Positions 26,175 through 36,157 are shown, numbered from the stretch's first letter. The stretch: 64,000 nucleotides of DNA from Chlorohelix sp037138995 (GCF_037138995.1 NZ_JBAXHI010000008.1:1-64000), one strand, 5' to 3'. Notes: generated from the letters alone by a model not told the origin. Program-made: numbers and translations.

Positions 26175-27350
26175 ATGCGTTATCTTATTTTAACGGGAAT
26201 ATGCGTTATAATTTTGCTGGCGCTCGCCGCATGCGCTAGTGGCGATTCTGTGCCGCTCAGCGGTATAGCCCTTGATAACCCTGCGTTGGCGGTGGATGGT
26301 CTTGGCGCACCTAAAGCGGTGAATTTGAGCTACCGGATTAATGAAACCTCGAAAGTTAGCCTCACATTAGAAGGTTCTGGCAACACCCGTTACATTATAC
26401 GTCAGGATGAAACACGCCCGCCCGGTAGCTATACCACTACCCTTAACGGGTTGTTTGATTTGGAAGAGAATGGTCTGCCCCAACGTCGCCTTTTGCCCAA
26501 TGGAACTTACCGCTATGTGTTGTTGGCTACTTCTGGAAATAAAAGCAGTTCCGAGCAAGGGCAATTGAGTTTGAGCGGCAATTCCACCGAAGGGGCGCCA
26601 GAAATCAGCAATCTTTCTGCCTACCCCTCAGTTATCAGTCCCAATTTTGATGCGCTTGATGATGTTACAACCTTGAATTGGCGTACATCACGCCCTGCTA
26701 CTGTGACGGTTTCGATTTCAGGGCAGGGTGGTTTTAACAAAACGCTGAAAACAATCAAAAACCAACCCGCGCAAGAAGACCAACTGGTTTTTGATGGGCG
26801 CGACCTTAAAGGCGACCCTCTGCCCGATGGTATCTATACTTACACAATTACAGCGGCTGATGCTTACGGGCAGGTGACACGGCGCAGCAGCACCCTCGAA
26901 GTAAAGGGCGGCGGCAAGCCGAATGTAACAGTCACCTCGGTTGAGATTGGACCTGAAGAAATAATCAGCGGGAACGAAGTAACTTTGCATATTAAGGTTA
27001 AGAATACCGGCAAAGTTCCGGTACGTTCGCAATATCCCTATAGCGGTTTCAGTTATAGCTCTCGTGAAGTCTATAGCAGTATTGAGAACGGCAAATATGA
27101 TGAGAAAGCCGGATTCTGGCGTATCGGGGTGGATTTTGAGGCGAACAATAGTGCGGGAGCGGTGCGCTACCCTTGGCGTTGGGGCTTTGGCAAAGAATTT
27201 CTCTTGCCCGGTGAGGAAGCCGAAATCACAGGTAAAATCCGAATAGACCGGAATGAGCAGCGTATTGTGCTGTATGTGGGCTTGATTCAGGAGAAAATAG
27301 CTCTACGTGCTGACCGCTTGAAAGTAATACAGGTCAAAATCAGCTATTAA
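26175..27350 (+). CDS. Lipoprotein with FlgD-type Ig domain
   Basis: I chose the ATG at 26175 because it starts a lipoprotein signal, 'MRYLILTGICVIILLALAAC'; the frame is open upstream to 25986 but without a signal. The roughly 390-residue product has a repeated Ig-like domain. The second copy, 'LKGDPLPDGIYTYTITAADA', is typical of FlgD_ig folds; the first is near 'RRLLPNGTYRYVLLATSGN'. A C-terminal beta-rich domain of about 140 residues begins at 'PNVTVTSVEIGPEEIISGNE', similar to BsuPI-type proteinase-inhibitor folds. It is lipid-anchored outside the cell. Function is unknown. Confidence 0.7.
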   Translation: MRYLILTGICVIILLALAACASGDSVPLSGIALDNPALAVDGLGAPKAVNLSYRINETSKVSLTLEGSGNTRYIIRQDETRPPGSYTTTLNGLFDLEENGLPQRRLLPNGTYRYVLLATSGNKSSSEQGQLSLSGNSTEGAPEISNLSAYPSVISPNFDALDDVTTLNWRTSRPATVTVSISGQGGFNKTLKTIKNQPAQEDQLVFDGRDLKGDPLPDGIYTYTITAADAYGQVTRRSSTLEVKGGGKPNVTVTSVEIGPEEIISGNEVTLHIKVKNTGKVPVRSQYPYSGFSYSSREVYSSIENGKYDEKAGFWRIGVDFEANNSAGAVRYPWRWGFGKEFLLPGEEAEITGKIRIDRNEQRIVLYVGLIQEKIALRADRLKVIQVKISY

Positions 27351-27800
27351 CACCCTTGATGCGCCCAGACTGATAAAGTTACCGGGATGAAATCCCGAAA
27401 TATTTGTGGTAATAGAATCTGACTGAGTTTTTATCCTACGCCCTCCCCCTATTTTAAGAGCTAACCATCCTGATTTCACGGTGTTTTTGCGCTTCCATAA
27501 CAATCTTCAGCCCTCACTTTTTTTGTAAATAGCACACTTAAGAAATAATTAAAGTAATTACTCAGCCTATTGCAATCAAATTTTCTGCGATAATTTATCG
27601 AAGCCTTTCAATTATGTAATCTGTATTTGTTATATGTTTCACCAAATAGTTAGGAAAATTATATACAATTTTTCTATAAAAGAAGTTAATCTTTCTAGTG
27701 TTGGCTATAGAACAGAAAAACAGCATAAAAGGATATTTGAGAAGTTGGGTGTTGCTAATATGTCTATGGTTAGGTGTAGCCAGAGAAGGAAATAAATCTA
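27351..27800. other. Long AT-rich leader before the sugar transferase
   Basis: This 450-base stretch holds a perfect hairpin CGGGAT-GAA-ATCCCG at 27383-27397, which may stop transcription of the upstream lipoprotein gene although it lacks a T-run. The last 250 bases are very AT-rich. I see no gene. The length suggests a regulated promoter or long leader for the sugar transferase. Confidence 0.4.
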
Positions 27801-29372
27801 ATGGATTATGTAAAACGGAACGAAACCCTTGATTTCAAACCTAGCTTAGGTTTGCATAAAATCGAAGATAAAATGAATGAAATTACTCTAAATAAGCCTT
27901 TTGCAGATTTAGCAAATCTGAAGAAACCTCGTTGGATGCGATTGGGCAGATATGTTCTGGAATTGTGTCTTATAAATGCTGCTTTTGTAAATGCCTATGC
28001 CCTGCGCTTTTATTTTCAACTTGGCAGTGACGTTTATCCTGCATACCAGACTCCTTTAAGTGATTATCTAGGCATTCAACTTGGATTTACTCTCAGTATG
28101 TTTGTTATATTGCACTTGAGAGGCTTTTACCGAGTGCAGCGCATTGCCGGATTTCTCGATGAGGTTGGCAATATTATAAGTTCTACTTTTATCTCGATGG
28201 GTATTCTGATGGTCGCTCTCTATATTATGCGTCCGTTTGACCCTTCGCGGTTGATGTTTGTATATCTACTGGTCTTGTCCATAATCTTGTTATCTCTGGA
28301 ACGTCTGGGTGTTCGTGCTATCTATCGGGCGTTATGGTCTCGCGGCATTTGGGTTAGTAATACCCTAGTGGTAGGCACTACCGATGTGGCGATGCGCCTG
28401 ATACATGGGATTGTACAACGCCCCTCCACCGGTTATCGTGTTGTCGGATATGTAGATGATGAAGAACGCTTCTCCAAGTGGACATTGCGTGCTAATTATG
28501 GCAAACGCGGTGATAAACGTAGTGAAGTAAATCTACTCGGTTCTATCAACAAACTGACCGAATTAATCCGCAAAAATGATATTAAACAGGTTTTTGTAGC
28601 GCTGCCCGGCAGTGAACATGAACTGATTGACGAAGTAATACAGCAGTGCCGTATGATGGAAGTCGCCTTTACTCTAGTTCCAGATATATATGCGCTCAAG
28701 GTTAACACTCTGAGCATACAAGAACTTAATGGCGTTCCCTTGATTAGCTATGATGTAAATAAATTAACCGGTTGGAATTATTTTTTCAAGCGTAGTATGG
28801 ACATAATATTGTCTTTAATAGCAATCTTGGTTTCTGCAATCCCGATGATGATGGTGGCGCTTGCCGTCAAATTTGATAGTCCCGGTCCGGTGCTTTTCCG
28901 CCAGACTCGTGTAGGTAAGAACGGCAAACTGTTTACCTGTTTCAAGTTTCGTTCAATGTATGTAAATGCGGACGAGATGTTGGCAAAATTGAAGGGTTTT
29001 AACCAGACCGGCGGCGCAACCTTCAAAATGAAAGATGACCCACGCCGCACTCGCGTTGGCAAGTTTATTCGGCGCACCAGCTTGGATGAGTTGCCTCAGT
29101 TTTTCAACATTTTGCTTGGTCAGATGAGCTTTGCAGGACCTCGCCCACCTATACCTTGCGAAGTTGAGCGGTACGATGATTGGCATTATCGCCGCCTAGA
29201 GGTTACACCCGGTTTGACTGGTTTATGGCAGGTTAGCGGACGCAGTAATATCAGCTACGAAGAGATGGTTAAGCTTGATATTTATTACGCAGAACATTGG
29301 TCGCCTTGGTTGGATTTGAAGATTATTCTCAAGACAATCCCGGCAGTATTGAATGGCGATGGTGCTTTCTAA
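27801..29372 (+). CDS. Polyprenyl-phosphate sugar phosphotransferase (exopolysaccharide initiation)
   Basis: The 523-residue protein has the WbaP/GumD-type layout: four N-terminal membrane helices (about residues 50-170), a Rossmann-like CoA-binding fold ('TLVVGTTDVAMRLIHGIVQ'), a fifth helix at 'FKRSMDIILSLIAILVSAI', and the catalytic sugar-transferase domain. The latter includes 'FRQTRVGKNGKLFTCFKFRS', 'RRTSLDELPQFFNILLGQMS', 'AGPRPPIPCEVERY' and 'TPGLTGLWQVSGRSN'. It moves a hexose-1-phosphate from UDP or GDP sugar onto undecaprenyl phosphate, the first step of exopolysaccharide synthesis. A decayed epimerase gene follows in the same frame. Confidence 0.93.
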   Translation: MDYVKRNETLDFKPSLGLHKIEDKMNEITLNKPFADLANLKKPRWMRLGRYVLELCLINAAFVNAYALRFYFQLGSDVYPAYQTPLSDYLGIQLGFTLSMFVILHLRGFYRVQRIAGFLDEVGNIISSTFISMGILMVALYIMRPFDPSRLMFVYLLVLSIILLSLERLGVRAIYRALWSRGIWVSNTLVVGTTDVAMRLIHGIVQRPSTGYRVVGYVDDEERFSKWTLRANYGKRGDKRSEVNLLGSINKLTELIRKNDIKQVFVALPGSEHELIDEVIQQCRMMEVAFTLVPDIYALKVNTLSIQELNGVPLISYDVNKLTGWNYFFKRSMDIILSLIAILVSAIPMMMVALAVKFDSPGPVLFRQTRVGKNGKLFTCFKFRSMYVNADEMLAKLKGFNQTGGATFKMKDDPRRTRVGKFIRRTSLDELPQFFNILLGQMSFAGPRPPIPCEVERYDDWHYRRLEVTPGLTGLWQVSGRSNISYEEMVKLDIYYAEHWSPWLDLKIILKTIPAVLNGDGAF

Positions 29373-29537
29373 GCTCGAAGCTATGTTACCGATTTGGTAG
29401 CCGGATTACTAAAAGCAATCTACACCGAAGGGACTGCTAGAGAGGTTATTAATTTAGGTAATCTAGACGAGCGTAGCATTACCAACTTTGCCGAAGTAGT
29501 TCTCAACATTGTGAACCCGAATGTTGAAGAGGATTAA
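29373..29537 (+). pseudogene. C-terminal remnant of a NAD-dependent sugar epimerase/decarboxylase
   Basis: Directly after the sugar transferase stop, and in the same frame, the translation reads 'ARSYVTDLVAGLLKAIY' and then 'EVINLGNLDERSITNFAEVV', ending at TAA 29535-29537. This is the C-terminal region of UDP-glucuronate decarboxylase or related extended SDR enzymes ('...SYVxDLVxGLLxLM...VNLGNPxE.TI.EFAE'). The Rossmann core and active site are missing and no start codon fits. It marks a deletion in a former exopolysaccharide gene cluster. Confidence 0.75.
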
Positions 29538-29544
29538 AAATTTC

Positions 29545-29565
29545 GGGGTAGCGGTTGCCTACCCC
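29545..29565 (-). terminator. Terminator-like hairpin between converging genes
   Basis: GGGGTAG (29545-29551) pairs perfectly with CTACCCC (29559-29565) around a 7-base loop. On the minus strand it is followed by GAAATTTTTAA and lies 24 bases after the GGDEF-EAL stop codon. Confidence 0.5.
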
Positions 29566-29588
29566 AAAACTTCTCCTGAATTTTGGAA

Positions 29589-30896
29589 TTATGAACTCAT
29601 TGCGTTTAACTGAGATTCGAGCCAATTATTGGCATCTTCTGGAGAGAGTGGGAATGATAAAAAATTTCCTTGGAAGTAATCGAATTTCAGATTGCCGAAC
29701 TTTTTAACTTGCTCTTCGGTTTCTATCCCTTTTACCACAACTTTCATGCCAAGATTGCGTGCAGTATTTACAACCGACTCTGCCAGCGGAATGGTCTTAC
29801 GGTTTTCGAGCAATTGGTATAGAAACCCCCGGTCAAACTTAATTTCATCCAATTGAAACCGACTAAGCCAGCTTAGAGAAGATTTGCCAACCCCAAACCC
29901 ATCTAATACCGCTTTAACACCTAATACCCTTAAATTGAGCAATTGTCGGGCTGCTAATTCTGGATTAACCATTAAGGAATCCTCACTAATTTCAAGGTGA
30001 AGACTGAAAGCTTCAAGTCCGGTTTGTATTAGAGCTTTTTCAACTTCCATTACTAGGTTCGGATCCAAGATTTGTCCGGTGGAAAGGTTTACATTAACCG
30101 AGAGCATTGGATACAAACCAAACTTTGCTTTCCACTCTCTGGTTTGGTTGCAGGCACGCCTTAAAATAGTATAACTGATTACTTCTAGTAACTTGGCTTC
30201 TTCAGCTACTTGCAGAAATTGTGCAGCGGTCAGTATCCCTCTAGTAGGATGCTTCCAACGTGCCAGCGCTTCAAATCCCATGAATTCATTGCTACCAAAA
30301 GCTACAACCGGTTGGTAATATACCAAAAATTCGTTATTGAAAATTGCCCTTCTTAGCTCTAGTTCCATTTCAAAACGTTGGGTGAAATTTGTACGGATTT
30401 CATGCTGGTATATCTCAAAGTTACCGCGCCCATGCGATCTGGCATAGAACATAGCAATTTCGGCATTTCTAAGTAGCTCTTCGGGGGTTTCCAGTTCTTT
30501 CTTTTGGCTTACGGCTACTCCTATTGTAGCACTAACACTGATGGCTTTACCTTTAATTGTAAATGGTAGAGAGAGAGCCTCTTGAATTTTTTCTATAAGC
30601 GGCAATGTGCGAGACCCATCGGCAATAAAAGCTACAAAGTTGTCGAAATATAAATGTTCGATAAATTCATCAATTCCAAAGCAGGAAAGTAGGCGACGGA
30701 AAATATCTGAAATTAATTGGTTGCCATTTATATATCCCAATTCTATATTAGCTAATCTGAAAAGATCGATATTAATGTAAATAATTGCAAGCGGTTCTTT
30801 AACTTGCGAATTATCCATTGAGTTGCCTACTTTGCTTAAAAAACCAGAACGTCTTGCCGCTTCTTCCATTGTTACCGGGTCAAGAATTTTTTTCAT
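29589..30896 (-). CDS. Degenerate GGDEF-EAL protein (probable cyclic-di-GMP effector)
   Basis: The 435-residue protein has a GGDEF-fold first half whose GGDEF motif is replaced ('HLYFDNFVAFIADGSRT'), then an EAL domain from about residue 175. EAL itself is kept in 'GFEALARWKHPTRG', as are the metal-site Asn ('LSVNVNLS'), Glu ('LHLEISEDS'), Lys ('EIKFDRGF') and Gln ('YFQGNFLSF'). But the DDFGTG motif is 'DGFGVG' and the EGVE motif is 'KGIE', changing a metal-ligand Asp and the catalytic Glu. Cyclase activity should be absent and hydrolysis lost or weak, so it may bind cyclic-di-GMP as a sensor. It converges on the exopolysaccharide sugar transferase. Confidence 0.85.
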   Translation of the reverse strand: MKKILDPVTMEEAARRSGFLSKVGNSMDNSQVKEPLAIIYINIDLFRLANIELGYINGNQLISDIFRRLLSCFGIDEFIEHLYFDNFVAFIADGSRTLPLIEKIQEALSLPFTIKGKAISVSATIGVAVSQKKELETPEELLRNAEIAMFYARSHGRGNFEIYQHEIRTNFTQRFEMELELRRAIFNNEFLVYYQPVVAFGSNEFMGFEALARWKHPTRGILTAAQFLQVAEEAKLLEVISYTILRRACNQTREWKAKFGLYPMLSVNVNLSTGQILDPNLVMEVEKALIQTGLEAFSLHLEISEDSLMVNPELAARQLLNLRVLGVKAVLDGFGVGKSSLSWLSRFQLDEIKFDRGFLYQLLENRKTIPLAESVVNTARNLGMKVVVKGIETEEQVKKFGNLKFDYFQGNFLSFPLSPEDANNWLESQLNAMSS

Positions 30897-31090
30897 ATAC
30901 CTATGCTTTCGATTTACCGTTACGTAATACTATATTGTTATTATTATAAATTTACTACATTACAATATATATATCTATAGCCTTAAAGATTATTAATGTC
31001 TCCTTGAGTTGTACAAATATGGAAATTTTTTGATTCTTATGTTAAGATGAATATTTGAAAGGGTGTTCTATTAAGAGTTAAATCGGGGAC

Positions 31091-34000
31091 ATGCTAAATT
31101 CGCTTTTGTTCATAATTTTGGCACCAATTATCGTTACGCTGCTTGTTGTAGCCTTGCTAATTTTTAGCCGCAGACGTAAGGCTTTGGCTCGCCCTGAACT
31201 GAGTATTGAAGATAACCCGCTTCTTGAAAATGACGATACTACCTCTATACCTCGTCATACCCAGCAACTGAATCCTACTTTAGTGAATCGCTCTGCCACG
31301 CAATTGACCGGTATATTTGGCACTATCCGGGGGCGGGCTACCCGTCCACGCCGGATTCGTCCAGAAGTCCGCCCACGAGACCCAGACCGCAATGTTCCTA
31401 AGCTGACCCCTCGCGCTTTACGCCGCGCCGGGTTGCGTTCAAGAGTATTTAAGATAACTGATGAGCAAGTCTTGGCTGCATCCGGTTATGACATTACTGA
31501 CGATGTGCCGAAAATACCTGCTACTGACCCCCAGTACAGCTTCGAATCAACCGGGTTTGATTTGCCGCAAAGCCTTAACGAATTTGGGGCGGTTGTGTCC
31601 CCCTCTGTGATTACGGGTAGGTTGTACACTGGCGGTAGCCAATTCGGAAAGGCTACTTTTCAAACTACCGCCGGACGGGAGTTCGTAGAACGAGGTACTG
31701 ATGTTGGCTTTGACTATGAAGCAGTATCCTCGTTTGATTACGAAAAATTAGCGGACAAATCGGTTCACAAAGAGCTTGACTTTGAACTAGAATATGCTGA
31801 CCGCCCATACACCAGCTTTTTTTCAGGGATTTCGGGTTCTGGCATACTTCCTTTCAGTGGGCGATTATTTGAGCGAACCGAGCAAGGTAGGGATTTTGTA
31901 ATTAACGGTGGCTCAAATGGTAACGGACATTACCAAAACGGTAAGAATGGTAATGGGTTGCACGTAGTTGGTGAGTCGGATTTAGAAATAGATGCACAGG
32001 ACTTCTTTTACCGCATGGGAAAGGGAATAATCCTCGATGAACCTATCCCGCCGGAGGAAGTAGTAGTTGAGCCAACCTACGAGCCGCTGGTACGTGAGCC
32101 GCTATTCAACTATGGCTACACCGGAACAATAGGCTTTTTCACCCGCCCTAGCGCCGAACGCCGCCGCCTACGCCGCTTGATAAGACGTGACCCCTTCGCG
32201 CCTTTCCGCGCCTTATTCCGCCAACGCAATCGCAAATCAATAGTAACTGTGGCATTGGGCAGCCTTTTTGTAATTTTCACTATTATTTTTGGGCTTGTGT
32301 TCCTGAGCAAGCAAATTGATCGTGCGCCGATTGATGCTTTTTCGGTGGTATTAGGTCCGTTGGGGCAAGGTGAAACTTACCGCTCATTCCAGCAAGGACG
32401 GGAAATTTCGGTTAGTTTGCAAAAAATGCTGGTGACTTCGGCAGGCGCAGACGTGCGTTTTGCCGATAATACCGTAGAAAATGAGCAACAGGCACTTCGG
32501 GAATTGCAGCGTACTAAAGCTGATACCGCGCTGTATGGTTATCTCGATGATGCAAATCAGGTTCACATGCAAGTTTTGCTCACTCCCAATGGACCCTTTG
32601 ATACGGGCGGGGGAGGGCGTATCTCGGTAGAGATGTACTTGAATGAACCCTCGCGTTTGTCGCTGGTATTCCCGCTTGATTCTAAGGCAGTAGAGCAATT
32701 GGTGCTAGCTCTTTCAAATTACTACAGTGGTAATTATGACCTTGCTGGAGCGCAGTTTCAGGCTACTTCACAACTATTAGGACAGCAGGATATACCTGAA
32801 TTGCATGTGTTGGCGGGTATTTCATTTCAGTTATTAAGGAGCTTCGATGGTGCGGTAAGGGAATATGATACTGCATTAACACTGATACGGGAAAAACTAA
32901 ATCCTCTTAATCTCGATCCGGATCAGGTTACTAGCAACCGTGCTTTTGCTTTGCTGAACCTGCCTGACCATTTGCCTGAAGTCACTAATACTTTACTCCA
33001 GCTTTCTAACAATCACCCTGATAATCCCCATATGCTGTCTAATTATCTCTATCTACAGTTAGACAGAGCTAATGGACTGAGTAATGAGCAGCTTTTGCTG
33101 GATATGAGCGCGAAGTTGAGCGTTGCCTTAGTAAAATACCCCGATTTCTGGGCAGGGTATTATTATCTCGGCTTAGCATATTACGGTTTAAAGGATTACA
33201 ATCAGGCTGAGGTAGCTTTCACCAATGTTGAGAAATTAAAGCCGGATTACCCGCCCGCCTATAACATGTTGGGAATGGTCTCCCTTGATCGCTATTATAA
33301 ATTCTACTTAGGGCGTACTACTCCTGAAAGCATCGTGCTACTGGATACTGCCCGTGTTCAACTTCAGAGCGGGTTTGATCGTGCCAACGCTCGCCGCGAA
33401 CGCACCAGCGCCTATGCTAATGCGGTGCGCCAGACTCAAGACCGAAATAAACTTGTACCGGCATTGGAAGAATTTGCCAGAATTGCCAGCGGTGAAGCCG
33501 ACCAAGCTAAATTCGGTTTGGCGCGTGATATTCTGGAACGTGGTCGAATAGAAGGTAACAAAGTTGGCAATGTTTTTGACCAAGCTTTACGCTGGATTAA
33601 GAGTGAAAAAACTGCGTTGGAAGATGCACGCGAACGCTTCCAGCAAATAACTAACGACCGCAAAGAGTTTGGCGATGGTTATTTTTATCTTGGCGAAGCT
33701 TATTATTTGTTAGGTGATGTCAATAATGCCAATGCTAATTATGAGCTTGCCAAGAGCAAACCAAATCCACGTGTATTGTATTATTCCACTGTTGCCGAGC
33801 ATTTGGTGAAACAAGACAAGAAACAAGAAGCGGTATCACAGATTCAGGATTATACCAAGAAATATCCCAACTCATCGGAAGGCTATGTGGCTTTGGCGGA
33901 TTTGCATCTCAAGATTAGCCAACCTCAAGATGCCCTTAATGCTGCGGCTGAAGCGGTGCGCCGCAACAATCGTGACCCTTACACTTATCTGGTACAAGCA

Positions 34001-35470
34001 CGCGCCCAAATCGCATTAGGTCGCAATAAAGATGCCGATGCCAGCTTCCAACGCGCTTCGCAGCTAGAACCAAATAACCCGGATATTCCTTATGAACAGG
34101 GGTTGGCTTTCTATAAGCTCGGTCAACCAGCCGAAGCCTTAAAAGCCTTGCAACAAGTAACCAAACTTAAGCCGGATGCTTACCCCTATGCTCACTATCT
34201 TATAGGACGTATTCTGCAAGATAGTTATAGCAATCCGTCCGAGGCGGTAACTGAATATCTTAATACGGTTAAACAGGATGATGGGCAATTTGAAGCGTGG
34301 TTACAATTAGCGCAATATTATAGTCAAGTAAATAATCTGGAAGACGCTATAAAAGCCTATGAAAAAGTGTTAAAGTATGACCCTAAGAACTATGTTGCTG
34401 CTTATAGCACAGGTTTGTTGTGGGAAGTTAAGAAGCAGAATGATACCGCCGAACGTTATTACCGACAAGCAATTGAGCTACAACCCGGTTTGGTAAACGC
34501 CTATACCCAATTATCCCGTCTTTTGGCGAATAAAAATGTTGGCAATTCTCAGCAAGAAGCTATTACAACGGCTCAGATTGCCTCTCGCTTGGATGCTACT
34601 AACCCTCAAACCTATGGTGCGCTTGGCTATGTTTACCTCCAAGCAGGGGATTATCGCAACGCTATTCAAGCGTTTGATAAAACAGTATCGCTGAATGTGA
34701 ACTATCTCGAAGGTTATTATCTTCGTGCCACTGCTTATATAGCTCTGAAACAGTATGACCGTGCCCAGGCAGATATAAATCAGGTAATCCGTTTGAAACC
34801 GGAAGCCTCTAACTATTATTTAATTCTGGGGCAAATTGCGGAAGCTCGCGGTAATGGGGAAGAAGCGTTGGTGGCTTATGATAAGGCTTTGAACCTTAAA
34901 TTGGCTAATCCTTCCCCCGCTTATGTTGGTATCGGTAATGTATATCTTGCTAGAGGTCAGATGGCGGTTGCACGCACCAATTATCAGAAAGCAGTTACCG
35001 CTGACCCCAATAACCTCGATGCAAATTACCAACTTGCCAGTGCTTACTTTTTGGAGGGTAAATTTGACCAAGCTACCACCGAGTTTGAAAAAGTGGTCAA
35101 ACGCCAGAATGATCGTGGGCTTGCTTGGTATTATCTGGGGATATTGTATTCGCGCCAGAATAGAGTTGACAATGCGCTGCAAGCTTTCAAGAATGCTGTT
35201 CAATTCGACCCTAGCCGGGTAGAAGCACATTATGAATTGGGAAATACTTTCCGGGTCAAAGACCAGCGTGAACAGGCTCAGGCAGAATATGATGCTACCC
35301 TTAAATTGAACCCAACTTTTTACCCTGCTTATCTGCAAAAAGGTTTGGTACTTGAAAGTTTCGGTCACTATAATGATGCACGCACTGCGTTAAGTCAGGC
35401 TTTGAAAAGCGGCGACCCAATAATTAATCAGCAAGCCCGTGACGCACTTACTCGCATTGGCAACCAATAA
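31091..35470 (+). CDS. Giant TPR membrane protein
   Basis: The 1459-residue protein has an N-terminal membrane segment (about residues 3-25), an Arg-rich cytoplasmic region with low-complexity parts, and a second membrane segment at about 382-404. A short alpha/beta domain ('ISVSLQKMLVTSAGADVRFA') is followed, from about residue 540 to the end, by a long array of roughly twenty TPR units such as 'AYNMLGMVSLDRYYKFYLG' and 'GLAWYYLGILYSRQNRVDNA'. With two membrane crossings the TPR array would be on the same side as the N-terminus, probably outside. It may scaffold envelope or polysaccharide proteins. No enzyme domain is seen. Confidence 0.8.
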   Translation: MLNSLLFIILAPIIVTLLVVALLIFSRRRKALARPELSIEDNPLLENDDTTSIPRHTQQLNPTLVNRSATQLTGIFGTIRGRATRPRRIRPEVRPRDPDRNVPKLTPRALRRAGLRSRVFKITDEQVLAASGYDITDDVPKIPATDPQYSFESTGFDLPQSLNEFGAVVSPSVITGRLYTGGSQFGKATFQTTAGREFVERGTDVGFDYEAVSSFDYEKLADKSVHKELDFELEYADRPYTSFFSGISGSGILPFSGRLFERTEQGRDFVINGGSNGNGHYQNGKNGNGLHVVGESDLEIDAQDFFYRMGKGIILDEPIPPEEVVVEPTYEPLVREPLFNYGYTGTIGFFTRPSAERRRLRRLIRRDPFAPFRALFRQRNRKSIVTVALGSLFVIFTIIFGLVFLSKQIDRAPIDAFSVVLGPLGQGETYRSFQQGREISVSLQKMLVTSAGADVRFADNTVENEQQALRELQRTKADTALYGYLDDANQVHMQVLLTPNGPFDTGGGGRISVEMYLNEPSRLSLVFPLDSKAVEQLVLALSNYYSGNYDLAGAQFQATSQLLGQQDIPELHVLAGISFQLLRSFDGAVREYDTALTLIREKLNPLNLDPDQVTSNRAFALLNLPDHLPEVTNTLLQLSNNHPDNPHMLSNYLYLQLDRANGLSNEQLLLDMSAKLSVALVKYPDFWAGYYYLGLAYYGLKDYNQAEVAFTNVEKLKPDYPPAYNMLGMVSLDRYYKFYLGRTTPESIVLLDTARVQLQSGFDRANARRERTSAYANAVRQTQDRNKLVPALEEFARIASGEADQAKFGLARDILERGRIEGNKVGNVFDQALRWIKSEKTALEDARERFQQITNDRKEFGDGYFYLGEAYYLLGDVNNANANYELAKSKPNPRVLYYSTVAEHLVKQDKKQEAVSQIQDYTKKYPNSSEGYVALADLHLKISQPQDALNAAAEAVRRNNRDPYTYLVQARAQIALGRNKDADASFQRASQLEPNNPDIPYEQGLAFYKLGQPAEALKALQQVTKLKPDAYPYAHYLIGRILQDSYSNPSEAVTEYLNTVKQDDGQFEAWLQLAQYYSQVNNLEDAIKAYEKVLKYDPKNYVAAYSTGLLWEVKKQNDTAERYYRQAIELQPGLVNAYTQLSRLLANKNVGNSQQEAITTAQIASRLDATNPQTYGALGYVYLQAGDYRNAIQAFDKTVSLNVNYLEGYYLRATAYIALKQYDRAQADINQVIRLKPEASNYYLILGQIAEARGNGEEALVAYDKALNLKLANPSPAYVGIGNVYLARGQMAVARTNYQKAVTADPNNLDANYQLASAYFLEGKFDQATTEFEKVVKRQNDRGLAWYYLGILYSRQNRVDNALQAFKNAVQFDPSRVEAHYELGNTFRVKDQREQAQAEYDATLKLNPTFYPAYLQKGLVLESFGHYNDARTALSQALKSGDPIINQQARDALTRIGNQ

Positions 35471-35665
35471 GCGGCTTTCCCTATAAAAATTCCTAAATTG
35501 TGATTTTGCTAAATTAATCAGTGCAAAAAATATGCGTTAAATCTGCGTAGGGGTTGCATTAACCTTGAAGTTCCGCTATATTTGTTAAAACAACCTTATC
35601 ACTAAGTTTAAGAATGACAAGGGGTAAAGCTCGCAAAGCTAACTTTACCGAATTTTGGGGTAAAT

Positions 35666-36157
35666 ATGCAATTCGCTAATGATTCTTTAGGGTTGCCCTC
35701 CCGTTTTGAAAAGCATACTGGCAATCTTCGCCGCTTTGACTCAACTGATTCTTCTGAGGGGAGTTGGCTGGATGAAATTAAAGCCGAACTCGAAGCTAAG
35801 AGGCAGGCTGAAGCTGTTTTGCAGTATAGGCGTGATGCGATGGTTACCCGCTTGATGTTTGAATTAAATCGGGTACATTGTGTTGAGTTGCTTGAGGAAA
35901 TGAATCGTGAATTGCTTAATCGCGATGGTAGGGTTGAGCCGGTTTATACTGTGCGACACGAATTATCATTGACTTGGCCCGTTCCGGGTGGCAAAAATCA
36001 TATTAATGTCGGGGCAGATTTTGATGATGACTCCCAAGAAATTTATCTGGTGGTTACAGGCAAAGAAGTAAACCATATCTCGGTTGACGAAACCGCGCTT
36101 AAAGCAGCCTTGATAAACGCATTCCGCAACCCTGAATTTGAGGTATATCGCTGGTAA
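35666..36157 (+). CDS. Uncharacterised 163-residue protein
   Basis: I do not recognise a family. The first half is helical and charged ('LDEIKAELEAKRQAEAVL', then 'VTRLMFELNRVHCVELLEE'). The second half is beta-rich with 'LSLTWPVPGGKNHINVGADF' and ends 'FRNPEFEVYRW'. It has no signal or membrane segment, so it is cytoplasmic. The gene is followed by a strong terminator and preceded by a 195-base gap, so it is its own unit. Codon use is like its neighbours. Confidence 0.6.
   Translation: MQFANDSLGLPSRFEKHTGNLRRFDSTDSSEGSWLDEIKAELEAKRQAEAVLQYRRDAMVTRLMFELNRVHCVELLEEMNRELLNRDGRVEPVYTVRHELSLTWPVPGGKNHINVGADFDDDSQEIYLVVTGKEVNHISVDETALKAALINAFRNPEFEVYRW

Noticed and set aside
27303..27503. 66-codon minus-strand frame downstream of the FlgD-Ig lipoprotein
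   Set aside because: No ribosome site, no family, low-quality composition.
34820..35368. 182-codon minus-strand frame
   Set aside because: Antisense of the TPR gene; composition is not protein-like.
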